A DNA stretch of 64,000 nt. Source: Desertibaculum subflavum (GTDB lineage Bacteria; Pseudomonadota; Alphaproteobacteria; Ferrovibrionales; Ferrovibrionaceae). Both the position numbers and the translations under genes were made by a program. Of this stretch, positions 1 to 7,788 are shown in pieces. The DNA is taken from positions 1-64,000 of the forward strand of contig QOZS01000029.1 of assembly GCA_003576705.1 (NCBI GenBank), given 5' to 3'. A model generated the notes under the pieces. It was not told where the DNA came from. It worked only from the letters and a program-made list of their open reading frames with translations, and made no database searches. Positions within the stretch are counted from its first letter, which is position 1. Each line of letters opens with the position of its first letter.

Positions 1-102
1 ACCGCCGACGCCATCTCGGACGCGATCGGCCGCATCCTCGATAGCTGCACATCAACCGAATGCGCCAACTACTTCAAAAACGCCGGCTATGCACAAAGCT
101 AA
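1..102 (+). CDS. IS630-family transposase, C-terminal fragment (cut by window edge)
   Basis: Frame 1 is open from the first base and ends at a TAA at 100-102, giving 33 residues. The tail carries CANYFKNAGYA, an ending I recognise from the DDE transposases of alphaproteobacterial IS630-type elements. The catalytic domain lies outside the window, so whether the gene is intact cannot be judged. The fragment is followed immediately by what looks like the terminal repeat of the element. The family call rests on this short C-terminal motif alone. Confidence 0.7.
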   Translation, partial: TADAISDAIGRILDSCTSTECANYFKNAGYAQS

Positions 103-117
103 ATGCATCACGCTCTA
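1..117 (+). mobile_element. right end of an IS630-type insertion sequence
   Basis: The transposase fragment stops at 102, and the next bases, 103-117, read ATGCATCACGCTCTA and end in TA. IS630-type elements insert at TA dinucleotides and keep short terminal repeats just outside the transposase gene. I therefore place the element boundary at about 117. The left end is outside the window, so the inverted-repeat pairing could not be checked. Confidence 0.55.
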
Positions 118-170
118 GCCGACGGTGTCTTCGCGCCAGAGCGCTCTACGCCGCAATCGGCTGGGCGGTG

Positions 171-530
171 TCAGAACCCGCCCGTGTCGTAGAACAGGCA
201 CACGACGCGGGCGCCGCGCCGGCACCACCAGAACGATCCCTGCTTGCTCGGATAGACGCCCTTCTGATCCTGGCGGAACACCTGATGCGTCGAGCGGACG
301 AGCCATTCGCCCGGCCTGACCTCGACCACCTCGCCGTCGGGCACGCGCTCGCAATCGGTCGGACCGCAGCAATGCGATCCGGCGCCGGTCACATAGCGCG
401 GCTCCTCCATGATCCAGGCCGCATCGCCATGGGCGAATGCGCGGCCGGTCGCGGCAGCGAGCACGAGACAGACGGAGAGCATGACGCCGGCGACATGCGC
501 CGCAGGCTCAGAGGGTAGGCAGCGTTCCAT
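171..530 (-). CDS. small secreted Cys-rich protein of unknown function
   Basis: This encodes 119 residues. I chose the ATG at 530 because a GGAG sits about six bases upstream; a longer reading frame begins at 566 without such a site. A hydrophobic stretch (about residues 15-32) ending in an Ala-rich AFAH looks like a Sec signal peptide. The mature part begins HGDAAWIM and contains CCGPTDC, followed by conserved-looking Trp and Cys residues near the end. I have seen similar short proteins annotated as hypothetical in other alphaproteobacteria and know of no function. It is transcribed away from the toxin-antitoxin pair. Confidence 0.6.
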   Translation of the reverse strand: MERCLPSEPAAHVAGVMLSVCLVLAAATGRAFAHGDAAWIMEEPRYVTGAGSHCCGPTDCERVPDGEVVEVRPGEWLVRSTHQVFRQDQKGVYPSKQGSFWWCRRGARVVCLFYDTGGF

Positions 531-847
531 GGGGGCTCCAGCAAGCGTCGAGCCACCGCCCGACACTCATCCCGCAACAGCCCCGCTTGGTTCCGCCTCC
601 GCCTGGATGCCGCGACGGCACGGCATCGGCGCACCGCCGATAAGTCGCTAGTTCCGCTTGCCTTACGGCGCATCGAACCGCGCCCGTGACAAGGTTGGGG
701 CGAAGCGCGCACCGTCACCGAGCGGCGCCGGCACTCCGTCGCTGTCGCGCCGCGGCCGGCGGCTTTTGCTAGGCGGACATCATGCTTGACCTTCGGCTGC
801 AGGCGCTCGAGTATGACGGTGTCATACACAACTCGGAACGCTTCCGG
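531..847. other. intergenic region upstream of parDE
   Basis: This stretch of just over 300 bases separates the divergent secreted-protein gene and parD. I see no coding potential that continues a family. Its right end holds the parDE promoter and operator (786-827). The remainder shows nothing I can interpret. Confidence 0.5.
786..827 (+). promoter_or_regulatory. parDE promoter and palindromic operator
   Basis: TTGACC at 786-791 and GAGTAT at 809-814 are spaced by 17 bases and resemble -35 and -10 hexamers. Overlapping and following the -10 is GTATGACGGTGTCATAC (811-827), a perfect inverted repeat with 7-base arms and a 3-base centre, ending 20 bases before the parD ATG. ParD antitoxins autorepress their operons by binding such palindromes. 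This layout also argues that the antitoxin starts at 848, not at the in-frame ATG at 782, which would lie upstream of the promoter. Confidence 0.65.
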
Positions 848-1123
848 ATGCCGCGCACCAGCCGCCCGATCACAGTCACGCTCGGCGATCTGCAGGAGCG
901 CGTCGATACACGCGTGCAATCCGGCGCCTACGCTTCCGCCAGCGAGGTGATGCGCGCGGCGCTGCGCGCGCTGGACCGCGAGGAGGCAGCGATCGACGAG
1001 TGGATGCGCCGGCAAATCGAGGAATCTTTGAACGATCCCCGTCCCAACACGCCGGCAACCGAGGTGCTTGCTCGGCTGCGCACCCACCACGCGCGTGAGC
1101 GGAAGAAGCGCCTCACGAAGTGA
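848..1123 (+). CDS. parD: ParD-type antitoxin (ribbon-helix-helix)
   Basis: The 91-residue product neutralises the ParE toxin encoded next and should repress the operon. The N-terminal part, about residues 8-45, has the ParD pattern: a short beta strand (ITVTLGD) followed by helices containing SGAYASASEVMRAALR. The C-terminal half is charged and helical, as expected for the toxin-binding tail. The start at 848 was preferred because the operator and promoter lie just upstream. The stop overlaps the toxin GTG start, so the genes are translationally coupled. Confidence 0.85.
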   Translation: MPRTSRPITVTLGDLQERVDTRVQSGAYASASEVMRAALRALDREEAAIDEWMRRQIEESLNDPRPNTPATEVLARLRTHHARERKKRLTK

Positions 1124-1422
1124 AGTACGAGATCGAGTTCCGCCCGCTGGCCGAGGTGGATCTCTTCAACATCTACCGCTACATCGCTCGGCGGTCAGGC
1201 ATCGACGCGGCCGGCAGCTATGTCGAGCGTATCGGCGACGCCTGCCAGGCACTCGAACTCAGTCCCAAGCGCGGCACGCGACGCGACGACCTCGGTCGTG
1301 GGATCCGCATCATCGGCTTCGAACGGCGCATCGCCATCGCCTTCCGCGTGACAGGCCGCAAGGTGGAGATCATGCGCGTTCTCTATGGCGGTCGGGACTT
1401 GGGTCAGGCGCTTAAAGAGTAG
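1120..1422 (+). CDS. parE: ParE-family toxin (RelE/ParE superfamily)
   Basis: The 100-residue protein starts with GTG, overlapping the parD stop as GTGA. It has the compact ParE layout: an N-terminal strand and helix (EIEFRPLAEVDLFNIYRYIAR), a central PKRGTRRDDL segment, and a C-terminal RVLYGGRD strand. Characterised ParE proteins poison DNA gyrase; gyrase inhibition here is inferred from the family. The stop codon directly abuts the stop of the convergent oxidoreductase gene, leaving no room for an intergenic terminator. Confidence 0.85.
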   Translation: MKYEIEFRPLAEVDLFNIYRYIARRSGIDAAGSYVERIGDACQALELSPKRGTRRDDLGRGIRIIGFERRIAIAFRVTGRKVEIMRVLYGGRDLGQALKE

Positions 1423-4400
1423 CTAAGCCGCCGCCTCCCTCACGCCGGCCTGCAGCAGGCAGCGGTCGATCCACTGGGCACAGAGCTTTTCCTGCACGCC
1501 GTTCTGCTGCAGGCGCTGGTTCAGCGCCGGCCACACCACCTGATCCAGCGGCTGGTCCTGGTTGAAGCAGGAGAACACGTAAGTCTCCTCGCCCGTCACC
1601 GGGTCCTTATGCGGCTGCAGGCACTGGGCGCAGATCTCCTTCATCATGCATTGCATGGGGGAGTTGATCGAGCCGATCGCCACATGGCCCGGCTTCACGA
1701 AGGGCTTCAGCACGCCGTGCCGCGCCGCCGCCACCGCCGCCATCATACGGTCGGAGCCGATGGCGATCAGCCGGTCGGCCTCGCTGAGCGGCAAGGTCAC
1801 CGGCCCGAGCGCGCCTGAGGCGTAGGCTGCCATCGCCTGCACGATGTTGCCGACGAAGGCCCGGTCCTGCGGCCGGGTCGGCTGAAAGCCCGGCTCCTCG
1901 TCGCAGCACCACACCACCACATCGGCCGCCTTCTCGATCTCCGCCACCTTGTAGCGGTCGATCACCCGCTTGTAGCCGGCGAAGTAGAGCACCTTCGATC
2001 CCGCGGCACGGTAGGCCTGGCCGATCGAGAACAGCACCGCGTTGCCGAGCCCGCCGCCCACCAGCGCCACGTTCTCGCCCGCCTCGATCTCGGTCGGCGC
2101 ACCGGTCGGCCCCATCAGCACGACGGGTTCGCCCGGCTTGAGATACATGCAGAGATCGGAGGAGCCGCCCATTTCCAGCACGATGACGGAGACGAGACCC
2201 TTCTGCTTGTCCACCCAGGCACCGGTCAGCGCCAGCCCCTCCATCGCCAGCAGAGTGCCGTCGACCCGCATCGCGTTGGTCTCGTAGTTCTGCAGGCGAT
2301 AGAACTGCCCCGGCTCGAACCGCTCGGCGGCGAGCGGCGCCTCCACCACCACCTCGACGATGGTCGGCGTCAGCCGCTCCACATAAGCCACGCGCGGACG
2401 CAGCTGCCGGTCCAGCGACGCCGTGAATGCGGCATCATCGAGCGCGCTCGCCGGCGCCAGCTTGCCCAGCACCCGTGTGACGATCGGATAGCTCTGCTTC
2501 ACGCCGCCCATCGCCTTCACGACATTGCCGAAGAAGGAGGGATGCAGGTCGCCGAAGAAGGAGACGAAGCGGCCATCGGCCCAGCGCGTCAGCAGGATGT
2601 CGGACTTGGTCGGCTTGGAGATGGCGCGCTCCGGCTTCACCGGCTGGCCGTCCTCGTCGCAGGCCTGAAAATAGCGGCCGTCGAGCTTGAACACCTCCGC
2701 GTCCTCGCGCGCCAGCACGGTGTTCGGCTGCGTCCCGGCGGCGACCAGGATGGTCCGCGCCGGCAGCTCCACCTTGCCGTTCGCCGCCTGCATCACAATC
2801 GACCGTGCCGCGCCGCGCGCATCCACTTCCACGCGCTCCGGCGTCAGCCCTTCGGCGAAGCTGATCCCCTCCTCCAGCGCCTTCTCCACCTCCTCGTGGT
2901 TCAGGGTATAGGACGGGCTGTCGATCAGCCGCTTGCGATAGGCGAGCGTGACGCCGCCCCAGCCCTGCAGTAGCTCGACGATGCGGGCCGCGCGGCCTTC
3001 GCGCCTGGCTGCCGCGCGCTCCTCGCGGATGGCACGGGCATGGGCGACGAACTCGGCCGCCTGCTCGCCCTCCTCCACGCTCCAGCGCGCTTGCACCGCG
3101 CTCTCGCCCTTCTCGGCCACCAGCACCTCGTAGCGCGACAGGAACTTCTCCACCTGCACCGGGTAATAGGCGAGGCTCTCGGTCGCGGTGTCGATCGCGG
3201 TCAACCCGCCGCCGATCACCACCACCGGCAGGCGCAGCTGCATGTTGGCGATCGAATCCTTCTTCGCCGCGCCGGTCAGCTGCAGCGCCATCAGGAAGTC
3301 GGACGCCGTGCGCACGCCGCGCGCGAGCCCGTTCGGCATGTCGAGCACAGTGGGTTTTCCGGCGCCGGCCGCGAGCGCGATGTGATCGAAGCCGAGCTGG
3401 AACGCCTTCTCCGCCGTCAAGGTGCCGCCGAAGCGCACGCCGCCATAGAGCCGGAACGCCTCGCGCCGCTCCAGCAGCAGGCGGATCACCTTCAGGAAAT
3501 TCTTGTTCCAGCGCACCGTGATGCCGTATTCGGCGACGCCGCCGAAGCCCGCCATCACCCGGTCGTCCAGGTTCTCCCACAGCTCCGCCACGTCGCGGAT
3601 CGGCCGGAACGCCATGCGCTTGCCGTGCTGGTCGATGCCGGAGACCTCGCCCGGCAGCGGCTCGATCTTCAATCCGTCGATGCCGGTGATGCGGTGGCCG
3701 TCGTTCATCAGGTGGTGCGCCAGGCTGAACCCGGCGGGCCCGAGGCCCACCACCAGCACGCGCTTGCCGCTCGGCGGCTTCGGATAGGGCCGGCGGATGT
3801 CGAGCGGGTTCCAGCGCGTCAGCAGCGAATAGATCTCGAAGCCGAAGGGCAGCTCCAGCACGTCCTTCAAGGTGCGGGTCTCCGCCTCGGGGATATTGAC
3901 CGGCTCCTGGCGCTGATAGATGCACGACTTCATGCAGTCGTTGCAGATCCGGTGCCCGGTCGCGGCGGCCAGCGGATTGTCGACGCAGATGATGCCGAGC
4001 GCACCGAGGGCGAAGCCCTTGGTCTTCACCTCATGGAATTCGGAGATCTTCTCCTCCAGCGGGCAGCCGGCGAGAGTCACCCCGAACGGGCTCTTCTTGA
4101 ACGGTGCGATTTCGTCCGGCTTCGCCTTGTCGCGCAGGCCTTTGGAGCAACTGTCCTTGCCCTGGTGGTGGCACCAGATGCAGTAGTTCGCATGGTCCAG
4201 CGCGCCGGCGAGATCGGTGCCCTGGTCGGTCAGCGCGAAGCCCTCGCGCCGGCGCAGGTGATGCGCGTCCAGCGTATGCACCTTGTGACCTGCCGGCGCC
4301 TCCGCCGTCACCACCAGCACCAGATGCTCCGGATCGATCTTCTTCGGCTGCTTGAACAGCAGGCCGCGGCCGTGTTTCGCCTGACCCGCCGCCGTCACCG

Positions 4401-4905
4401 TCGCCCAGGCGGCATAGAGCGCCGCCTTCTTCAGGTTGTCGGCGTTGGCCGCCTCGTCCTTCTGCCAGTCCTGCACGGCGCGGGCGAAGCCGAGCTCGGT
4501 GAACTTGCCGCCGATCAGCGCCGTGATCTCCGCGCCGAGCGCGGCGCCGTCCACCGCCTCCGCCTCGGCCGGCTTCACCTGCTTCACCGCCTGGCGCTGC
4601 ACGAACAGCCGCTTCACGTCGTAGAGCGGCGCGAGGTTGTGGTGCCTGGCCCGCAGCGCCGCCGCCTCGGCCTCGATGCCGAACAGCGCGGCGAGGAAGT
4701 CCTCGACATGCGGCGCCAGCTCGATCAGCAGCGCCGATTCAGTCTTGCCGTCGATCCCGTCCGGCCCGCAGCGCGCCGCCTTCAGCCGCTCGCCGAGCGT
4801 CGCATCGGCCGCGGCAAGATGGGCGAGAAACGCTGTGTCGACTTTGATCAGGCCGTCCCGGGAATAAAGCTCCTCAAAGGCGAGGCCATGCTTCAGAACC
4901 AGCAT
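1423..4905 (-). CDS. large FAD/Fe-S oxidoreductase, NfnB-like (GltD) plus NfnA-like (PyrK) fusion
   Basis: The 1160-residue protein appears to join two electron-transfer modules. After an unfamiliar N-terminal ~235 residues comes a cysteine-rich region (about 242-329) with CIWC, GCPLEEKI and CNDCMKSC, typical of the Fe-S domain of GltD-like proteins. A flavoprotein part follows, with a dinucleotide fold (VVGLGPAG at about 385-392) and a second one (VVVIGGG). From about residue 880 a ferredoxin-reductase-like domain (EPGQFYRLQ, then GGGLGNAV) ends in a Cys cluster (QCMMKEICAQC, later FSC) reminiscent of PyrK. The arrangement matches a single-chain NfnB-NfnA or sulfide-dehydrogenase type enzyme. 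The physiological partners are unknown. Confidence 0.7.
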   Translation of the reverse strand: MLVLKHGLAFEELYSRDGLIKVDTAFLAHLAAADATLGERLKAARCGPDGIDGKTESALLIELAPHVEDFLAALFGIEAEAAALRARHHNLAPLYDVKRLFVQRQAVKQVKPAEAEAVDGAALGAEITALIGGKFTELGFARAVQDWQKDEAANADNLKKAALYAAWATVTAAGQAKHGRGLLFKQPKKIDPEHLVLVVTAEAPAGHKVHTLDAHHLRRREGFALTDQGTDLAGALDHANYCIWCHHQGKDSCSKGLRDKAKPDEIAPFKKSPFGVTLAGCPLEEKISEFHEVKTKGFALGALGIICVDNPLAAATGHRICNDCMKSCIYQRQEPVNIPEAETRTLKDVLELPFGFEIYSLLTRWNPLDIRRPYPKPPSGKRVLVVGLGPAGFSLAHHLMNDGHRITGIDGLKIEPLPGEVSGIDQHGKRMAFRPIRDVAELWENLDDRVMAGFGGVAEYGITVRWNKNFLKVIRLLLERREAFRLYGGVRFGGTLTAEKAFQLGFDHIALAAGAGKPTVLDMPNGLARGVRTASDFLMALQLTGAAKKDSIANMQLRLPVVVIGGGLTAIDTATESLAYYPVQVEKFLSRYEVLVAEKGESAVQARWSVEEGEQAAEFVAHARAIREERAAARREGRAARIVELLQGWGGVTLAYRKRLIDSPSYTLNHEEVEKALEEGISFAEGLTPERVEVDARGAARSIVMQAANGKVELPARTILVAAGTQPNTVLAREDAEVFKLDGRYFQACDEDGQPVKPERAISKPTKSDILLTRWADGRFVSFFGDLHPSFFGNVVKAMGGVKQSYPIVTRVLGKLAPASALDDAAFTASLDRQLRPRVAYVERLTPTIVEVVVEAPLAAERFEPGQFYRLQNYETNAMRVDGTLLAMEGLALTGAWVDKQKGLVSVIVLEMGGSSDLCMYLKPGEPVVLMGPTGAPTEIEAGENVALVGGGLGNAVLFSIGQAYRAAGSKVLYFAGYKRVIDRYKVAEIEKAADVVVWCCDEEPGFQPTRPQDRAFVGNIVQAMAAYASGALGPVTLPLSEADRLIAIGSDRMMAAVAAARHGVLKPFVKPGHVAIGSINSPMQCMMKEICAQCLQPHKDPVTGEETYVFSCFNQDQPLDQVVWPALNQRLQQNGVQEKLCAQWIDRCLLQAGVREAAA

Positions 4906-4940
4906 CGGGACTCCGGGACAGATAGCGACGAGACCCGCGG

Positions 4941-5001
4941 CGGAACGAACGTTCCGGCGGCGCGGGCGCGCAGCTATACATGGCCCACCCGGGAGTCACA
5001 A
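4941..5001 (-). promoter_or_regulatory. promoter and possible operator of the fusion oxidoreductase
   Basis: On the minus strand, TTGTGA (5001-4996) and TATAGC (4978-4973) are 17 bases apart and could be -35 and -10 elements. Downstream, at 4941-4956, CGGAACGAACGTTCCG has 7-base inverted arms around two bases, 36 bases before the ATG. This position suits a repressor site. It is a pattern call only; no regulator gene lies beside it. Confidence 0.35.
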
Positions 5002-5031
5002 TCCAGTCTGCGGATTTGAAGGTAACTACAA

Positions 5032-5496
5032 TCAGCAGGGTGGAGAATCGAGCTTCACTTCGCTGTCGAACAGCTTCGCCCGGCGCTGGAACGCCCCCCA
5101 GCCGCCCTTGTCCATGTCGGTCAGCAGCTTCTGGATGTCGCGGCAATTGGCGCTGTAGGCCGGCTCCTGGCGGAACCGGGCGATCAGCCGCCCGGTCTGC
5201 GCATCGACGGAATTGTCCGCATTCTTGAACACGCGATCGATCGCCCGCGAGCGTGTCTCCACGGCATCCTTCAACTGCGGGGCATTGGCCTGCTCGAATT
5301 TCGACCACATCTGCGGCAGGTCGTTGAACGCGGGGTCCCCGGATCGCGCGGCGCAGACCGCGGCGCGCTCGCGCAGCAGCAGGCCCAGCCGCACATTCGC
5401 CTCGGCCTTCAGCTCGCCCTGGCGGAAACAGCCATTGGTCTGAGCCCAGGCGAGTGCCGGTAACAGAGAAATAACCAAAACAATCAACGAACGCAT
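5032..5496 (-). CDS. secreted protein of unknown function
   Basis: From the ATG at 5496 the product has 154 residues and begins MRSLIVLVISLLPALAWAQ, a convincing Sec signal peptide with cleavage after AWA. A GTG at 5508 would add four residues. The mature chain has four cysteines (GCF, AVCA, ANCR, and a C-terminal PPC), suggesting disulfides in the periplasm. It is otherwise helical and charged. I do not recognise the family. It is divergent from the HD-GYP gene, with about 60 bases between them. Confidence 0.6.
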   Translation of the reverse strand: MRSLIVLVISLLPALAWAQTNGCFRQGELKAEANVRLGLLLRERAAVCAARSGDPAFNDLPQMWSKFEQANAPQLKDAVETRSRAIDRVFKNADNSVDAQTGRLIARFRQEPAYSANCRDIQKLLTDMDKGGWGAFQRRAKLFDSEVKLDSPPC

Positions 5497-5557
5497 CGTA
5501 ACAAGCACCCAGTTTGACTAGGCTCCACCTTCGATAGCGTGTCGAGGTTAAGCGACG

Positions 5558-7207
5558 GTGGACGAGGCCTCGCCCGATCTTGATCCCGCGGCGGCCGAAA
5601 CCGGCCATGCCGGAGGCGCCGCCGTCCGCGAGATCCTGGAGATCGGCATCGCGCTGGCGGCGGAGCGCGACCGGGCGCGCCTCGCCGAGCGCATCCTGTT
5701 CGGCGCCATGGCCATCGCCCGGGCCGATGGCGGCACCATCTATCTCCGCACCGCCGAGGATCAGCTCGAATTCTCGGTGCGCCGCACCATCAGCCTCGGC
5801 ATCCACCAGGGCGGCACGTCGGGCGAGCCGATCGACCTGCCGCCGATCCCGCTGGTCCTGCCGGACGGCAGCCTGAACTGCACCACGGTCGCCACCTGTA
5901 CCGCCAATACCGCCCGCTCGCTCGTCGTCGACGATGCCTATGCCGAAACCGGGTTCAACTTCGCCGGCCCGCGCGCCTTCGATGCCCGCACCGGCTATCG
6001 CTCGGTCTCGTTCCTCGGCGTGCCGCTGGTCGATCACACCCGGCACGTGATCGGCGTCATCCAGCTGATCAATGCCCGCGACGTCGCCGGGCGCATCCTG
6101 CCTTTCGATCTGACGGTGGTGCCGTTGGTCGAGGCGCTGTCCGGCTTCGCCGGCGTCGCGGTGGAGAACCAGCAGCTGATCGACGGCCAGAAGCGCCTGT
6201 TCGACAACCTGGTCCAGGTGATGGCGCGCGCCATCGACGCCAAGTCGCCCTATACCGGCACCCATTGCCAGCGCGTGCCGGTGCTGACCCAGATGCTGGC
6301 GCGCGCCGCCTGCGACACGACCGAAGGGCCCTATGCGCATTACGGGCTGACGCCGGCCGAATGGTACGAGCTCGAAGTCGCCGGCGGACTGCACGATATC
6401 GGCAAGGTGGTGACGCCGGTCCATGTGATGGACAAGTCGACCAAGCTCGAGACCATCTACGACCGTATCGGCGAGATCCGCACCCGCTTCGAGGTGCTGC
6501 GGCGCGAGGCCGATATCGCCTATTACCGCGCGGTGGCGGCCGGCTCCGACGTCGAAGAGGCAGCGCGCATGCGCGCGGCAGAGCTGGCGGCGATCGATGC
6601 CGATCTCGCCTTTCTCGAAGCCAGCAATGTCGGCGGCGAATCGCTGGCCGAGGTGGATCTCGCGCGGCTGGAGACGATCGCCGCCCGCCCCTATGCCGAT
6701 GCCGAAGGCGCGCGCCCGCTGCTCTCGCCGGAAGAGCTTGCCAACCTCTCGGTGCGGCGCGGCACGCTGACCAGCGCGGAACGCCAGATCATCAACGACC
6801 ACATGGTGCACACGGTCGACATGCTGGAGGCGCTGCCCTGGCCGAAGCATCTCGCCCGCGTGCCGCATATCGCCGGCACGCATCACGAGCACATGGACGG
6901 CACCGGCTATCCGCGCGGCCTGAGGAAGCACGAGATCTCGCCGCTCGGCCGCATGATGGCGATCGCCGACATCTTCGAGGCGCTGACCGCGCAGGACCGC
7001 CCCTACAAGCCGCCGAAGCCGATCAGCGAGAGCCTGGCGATCATGGCGCGCATGAGCCGCGACCACCATATCGACCACGAGCTGTTCGAGCTCTTCCTCA
7101 CCTCCGGCGTCTGGCGCGACTACGCGCGACAGTTCCTGCTGCCGGAGCAGCTCGATGCAATCGATGTGGAGGCTCTGCTGAAGGCCGCGCAGCCGCGCGC
7201 GGGCTGA
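5558..7207 (+). CDS. GAF and HD-GYP domain phosphodiesterase, probable cyclic di-GMP hydrolase
   Basis: The 549-residue protein starts at GTG. Residues about 25-205 form a GAF sensory domain. From about 225 comes an HD-GYP domain: SPYTGTHCQRV, then the metal-binding LHDIGKV (HD at 279-280), and HHEHMDGTGYP with the GYP triad at 450-452, followed by the AIADIFEALT signature. HD-GYP proteins with these residues hydrolyse cyclic di-GMP, and the GAF domain probably controls activity. The HD and GYP motifs are unusually far apart because of a helical insertion at about 298-400. No membrane segment is visible, so it should be cytosolic. Confidence 0.85.
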   Translation: MDEASPDLDPAAAETGHAGGAAVREILEIGIALAAERDRARLAERILFGAMAIARADGGTIYLRTAEDQLEFSVRRTISLGIHQGGTSGEPIDLPPIPLVLPDGSLNCTTVATCTANTARSLVVDDAYAETGFNFAGPRAFDARTGYRSVSFLGVPLVDHTRHVIGVIQLINARDVAGRILPFDLTVVPLVEALSGFAGVAVENQQLIDGQKRLFDNLVQVMARAIDAKSPYTGTHCQRVPVLTQMLARAACDTTEGPYAHYGLTPAEWYELEVAGGLHDIGKVVTPVHVMDKSTKLETIYDRIGEIRTRFEVLRREADIAYYRAVAAGSDVEEAARMRAAELAAIDADLAFLEASNVGGESLAEVDLARLETIAARPYADAEGARPLLSPEELANLSVRRGTLTSAERQIINDHMVHTVDMLEALPWPKHLARVPHIAGTHHEHMDGTGYPRGLRKHEISPLGRMMAIADIFEALTAQDRPYKPPKPISESLAIMARMSRDHHIDHELFELFLTSGVWRDYARQFLLPEQLDAIDVEALLKAAQPRAG

Positions 7208-7240
7208 GGGGAATCCTTTCGTCGTGCCGGAAGGAGGAGA

Positions 7241-7281
7241 CGAATCCCTTCTCCTTGGGGGAGAAGGTGGTCGCGCACGCC
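7241..7281. repeat. single REP-like hairpin downstream of the HD-GYP gene
   Basis: The sequence CCCTTCTCC, a short loop, then GGAGAAGG, followed by TGG and a CGCGC tract, is a short inverted repeat. It resembles the G-rich hairpins found elsewhere in this window (14068, 19596, 20879, 21898, 36048). It lies in the convergent gap between the HD-GYP and TfoX-like genes and could also act in transcript termination, though it has no T-run. Confidence 0.4.
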
Positions 7282-7337
7282 GCCGGAACGCCACCGAACT
7301 TTCCGTAGGTGATTGCGCTGAGCCAGGGCGCGGAAGA

Positions 7338-7775
7338 TCACTTGCCCCGTGCGGGCTTGGCTTTCGCTTTCGGCTTTGACGTTGCCTTCACTTCCGCCTT
7401 CGGCTTGGCGACGCCGGCCTTCGCGCGCCCCTTCGGCTGCGCCTTCGCCCGCGCGCGAAAGGCGACGTCGATGGCGAGGCGCGCCCAGCGGCAGAGCTCG
7501 TCGGAATCGTCGAGCAGTGTGTCCGGCACCTGCCAGAAACCGAGCGCGTTGTCGCGGCCGCGGGCGCGGTAGGTGAACTGGCGGCAGCCCGCCGCCTCGA
7601 AATCGCCGCGCGTCGCCTCGTCGACCTTGAAATACAGCGTGTCGTCCGCCACCAGGCCGAACATCAGGTCGCCCTGGAACACGCCGGCGCCACTGAACAT
7701 GCGCCGGAGGCCTACATTGCCAAGCGGCGCCAGCGATTCCGCGATGAAGTCGCGAAACTCGTCGCTGATCGCCAT
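7338..7775 (-). CDS. TfoX/Sxy N-terminal domain protein
   Basis: The 145-residue product starts MAISDEFRDFIAESLAPLG and contains RRMFSGAGVFQGDLMFGLV and LYFKVDE, the hallmarks of the TfoX N-terminal domain (about residues 5-105). The C-terminal 40 residues are a Lys/Ala/Pro-rich, histone-like tail that may bind nucleic acid or simply be disordered. In gammaproteobacteria Sxy/TfoX promotes competence. The role of single-domain alphaproteobacterial versions is unknown. It follows the nitrilase-family gene by 13 bases and is probably cotranscribed with it. Confidence 0.8.
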   Translation of the reverse strand: MAISDEFRDFIAESLAPLGNVGLRRMFSGAGVFQGDLMFGLVADDTLYFKVDEATRGDFEAAGCRQFTYRARGRDNALGFWQVPDTLLDDSDELCRWARLAIDVAFRARAKAQPKGRAKAGVAKPKAEVKATSKPKAKAKPARGK

Positions 7776-7788
7776 CAGATGATCCGCC

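Noticed and set aside
782..1123. Longer ParD starting at ATG 782
   Set aside because: The extra 22 residues would place the start before the operator and -10 element; ParD homology begins after 848.
2435..3925. Arg/Gly/Ala-rich long frame inside the fusion oxidoreductase
   Set aside because: It is an out-of-frame shadow: low-complexity translation with no family features, fully inside a gene with clear motifs.
3040..5019. 659-residue plus-strand frame antisense to the oxidoreductase
   Set aside because: Leu/Arg/His-rich antisense translation typical of GC-rich DNA, with no recognisable domain.
4874..7294. 806-residue minus-strand frame across the HD-GYP gene
   Set aside because: Its translation is low-complexity and antiparallel to a well-supported gene.
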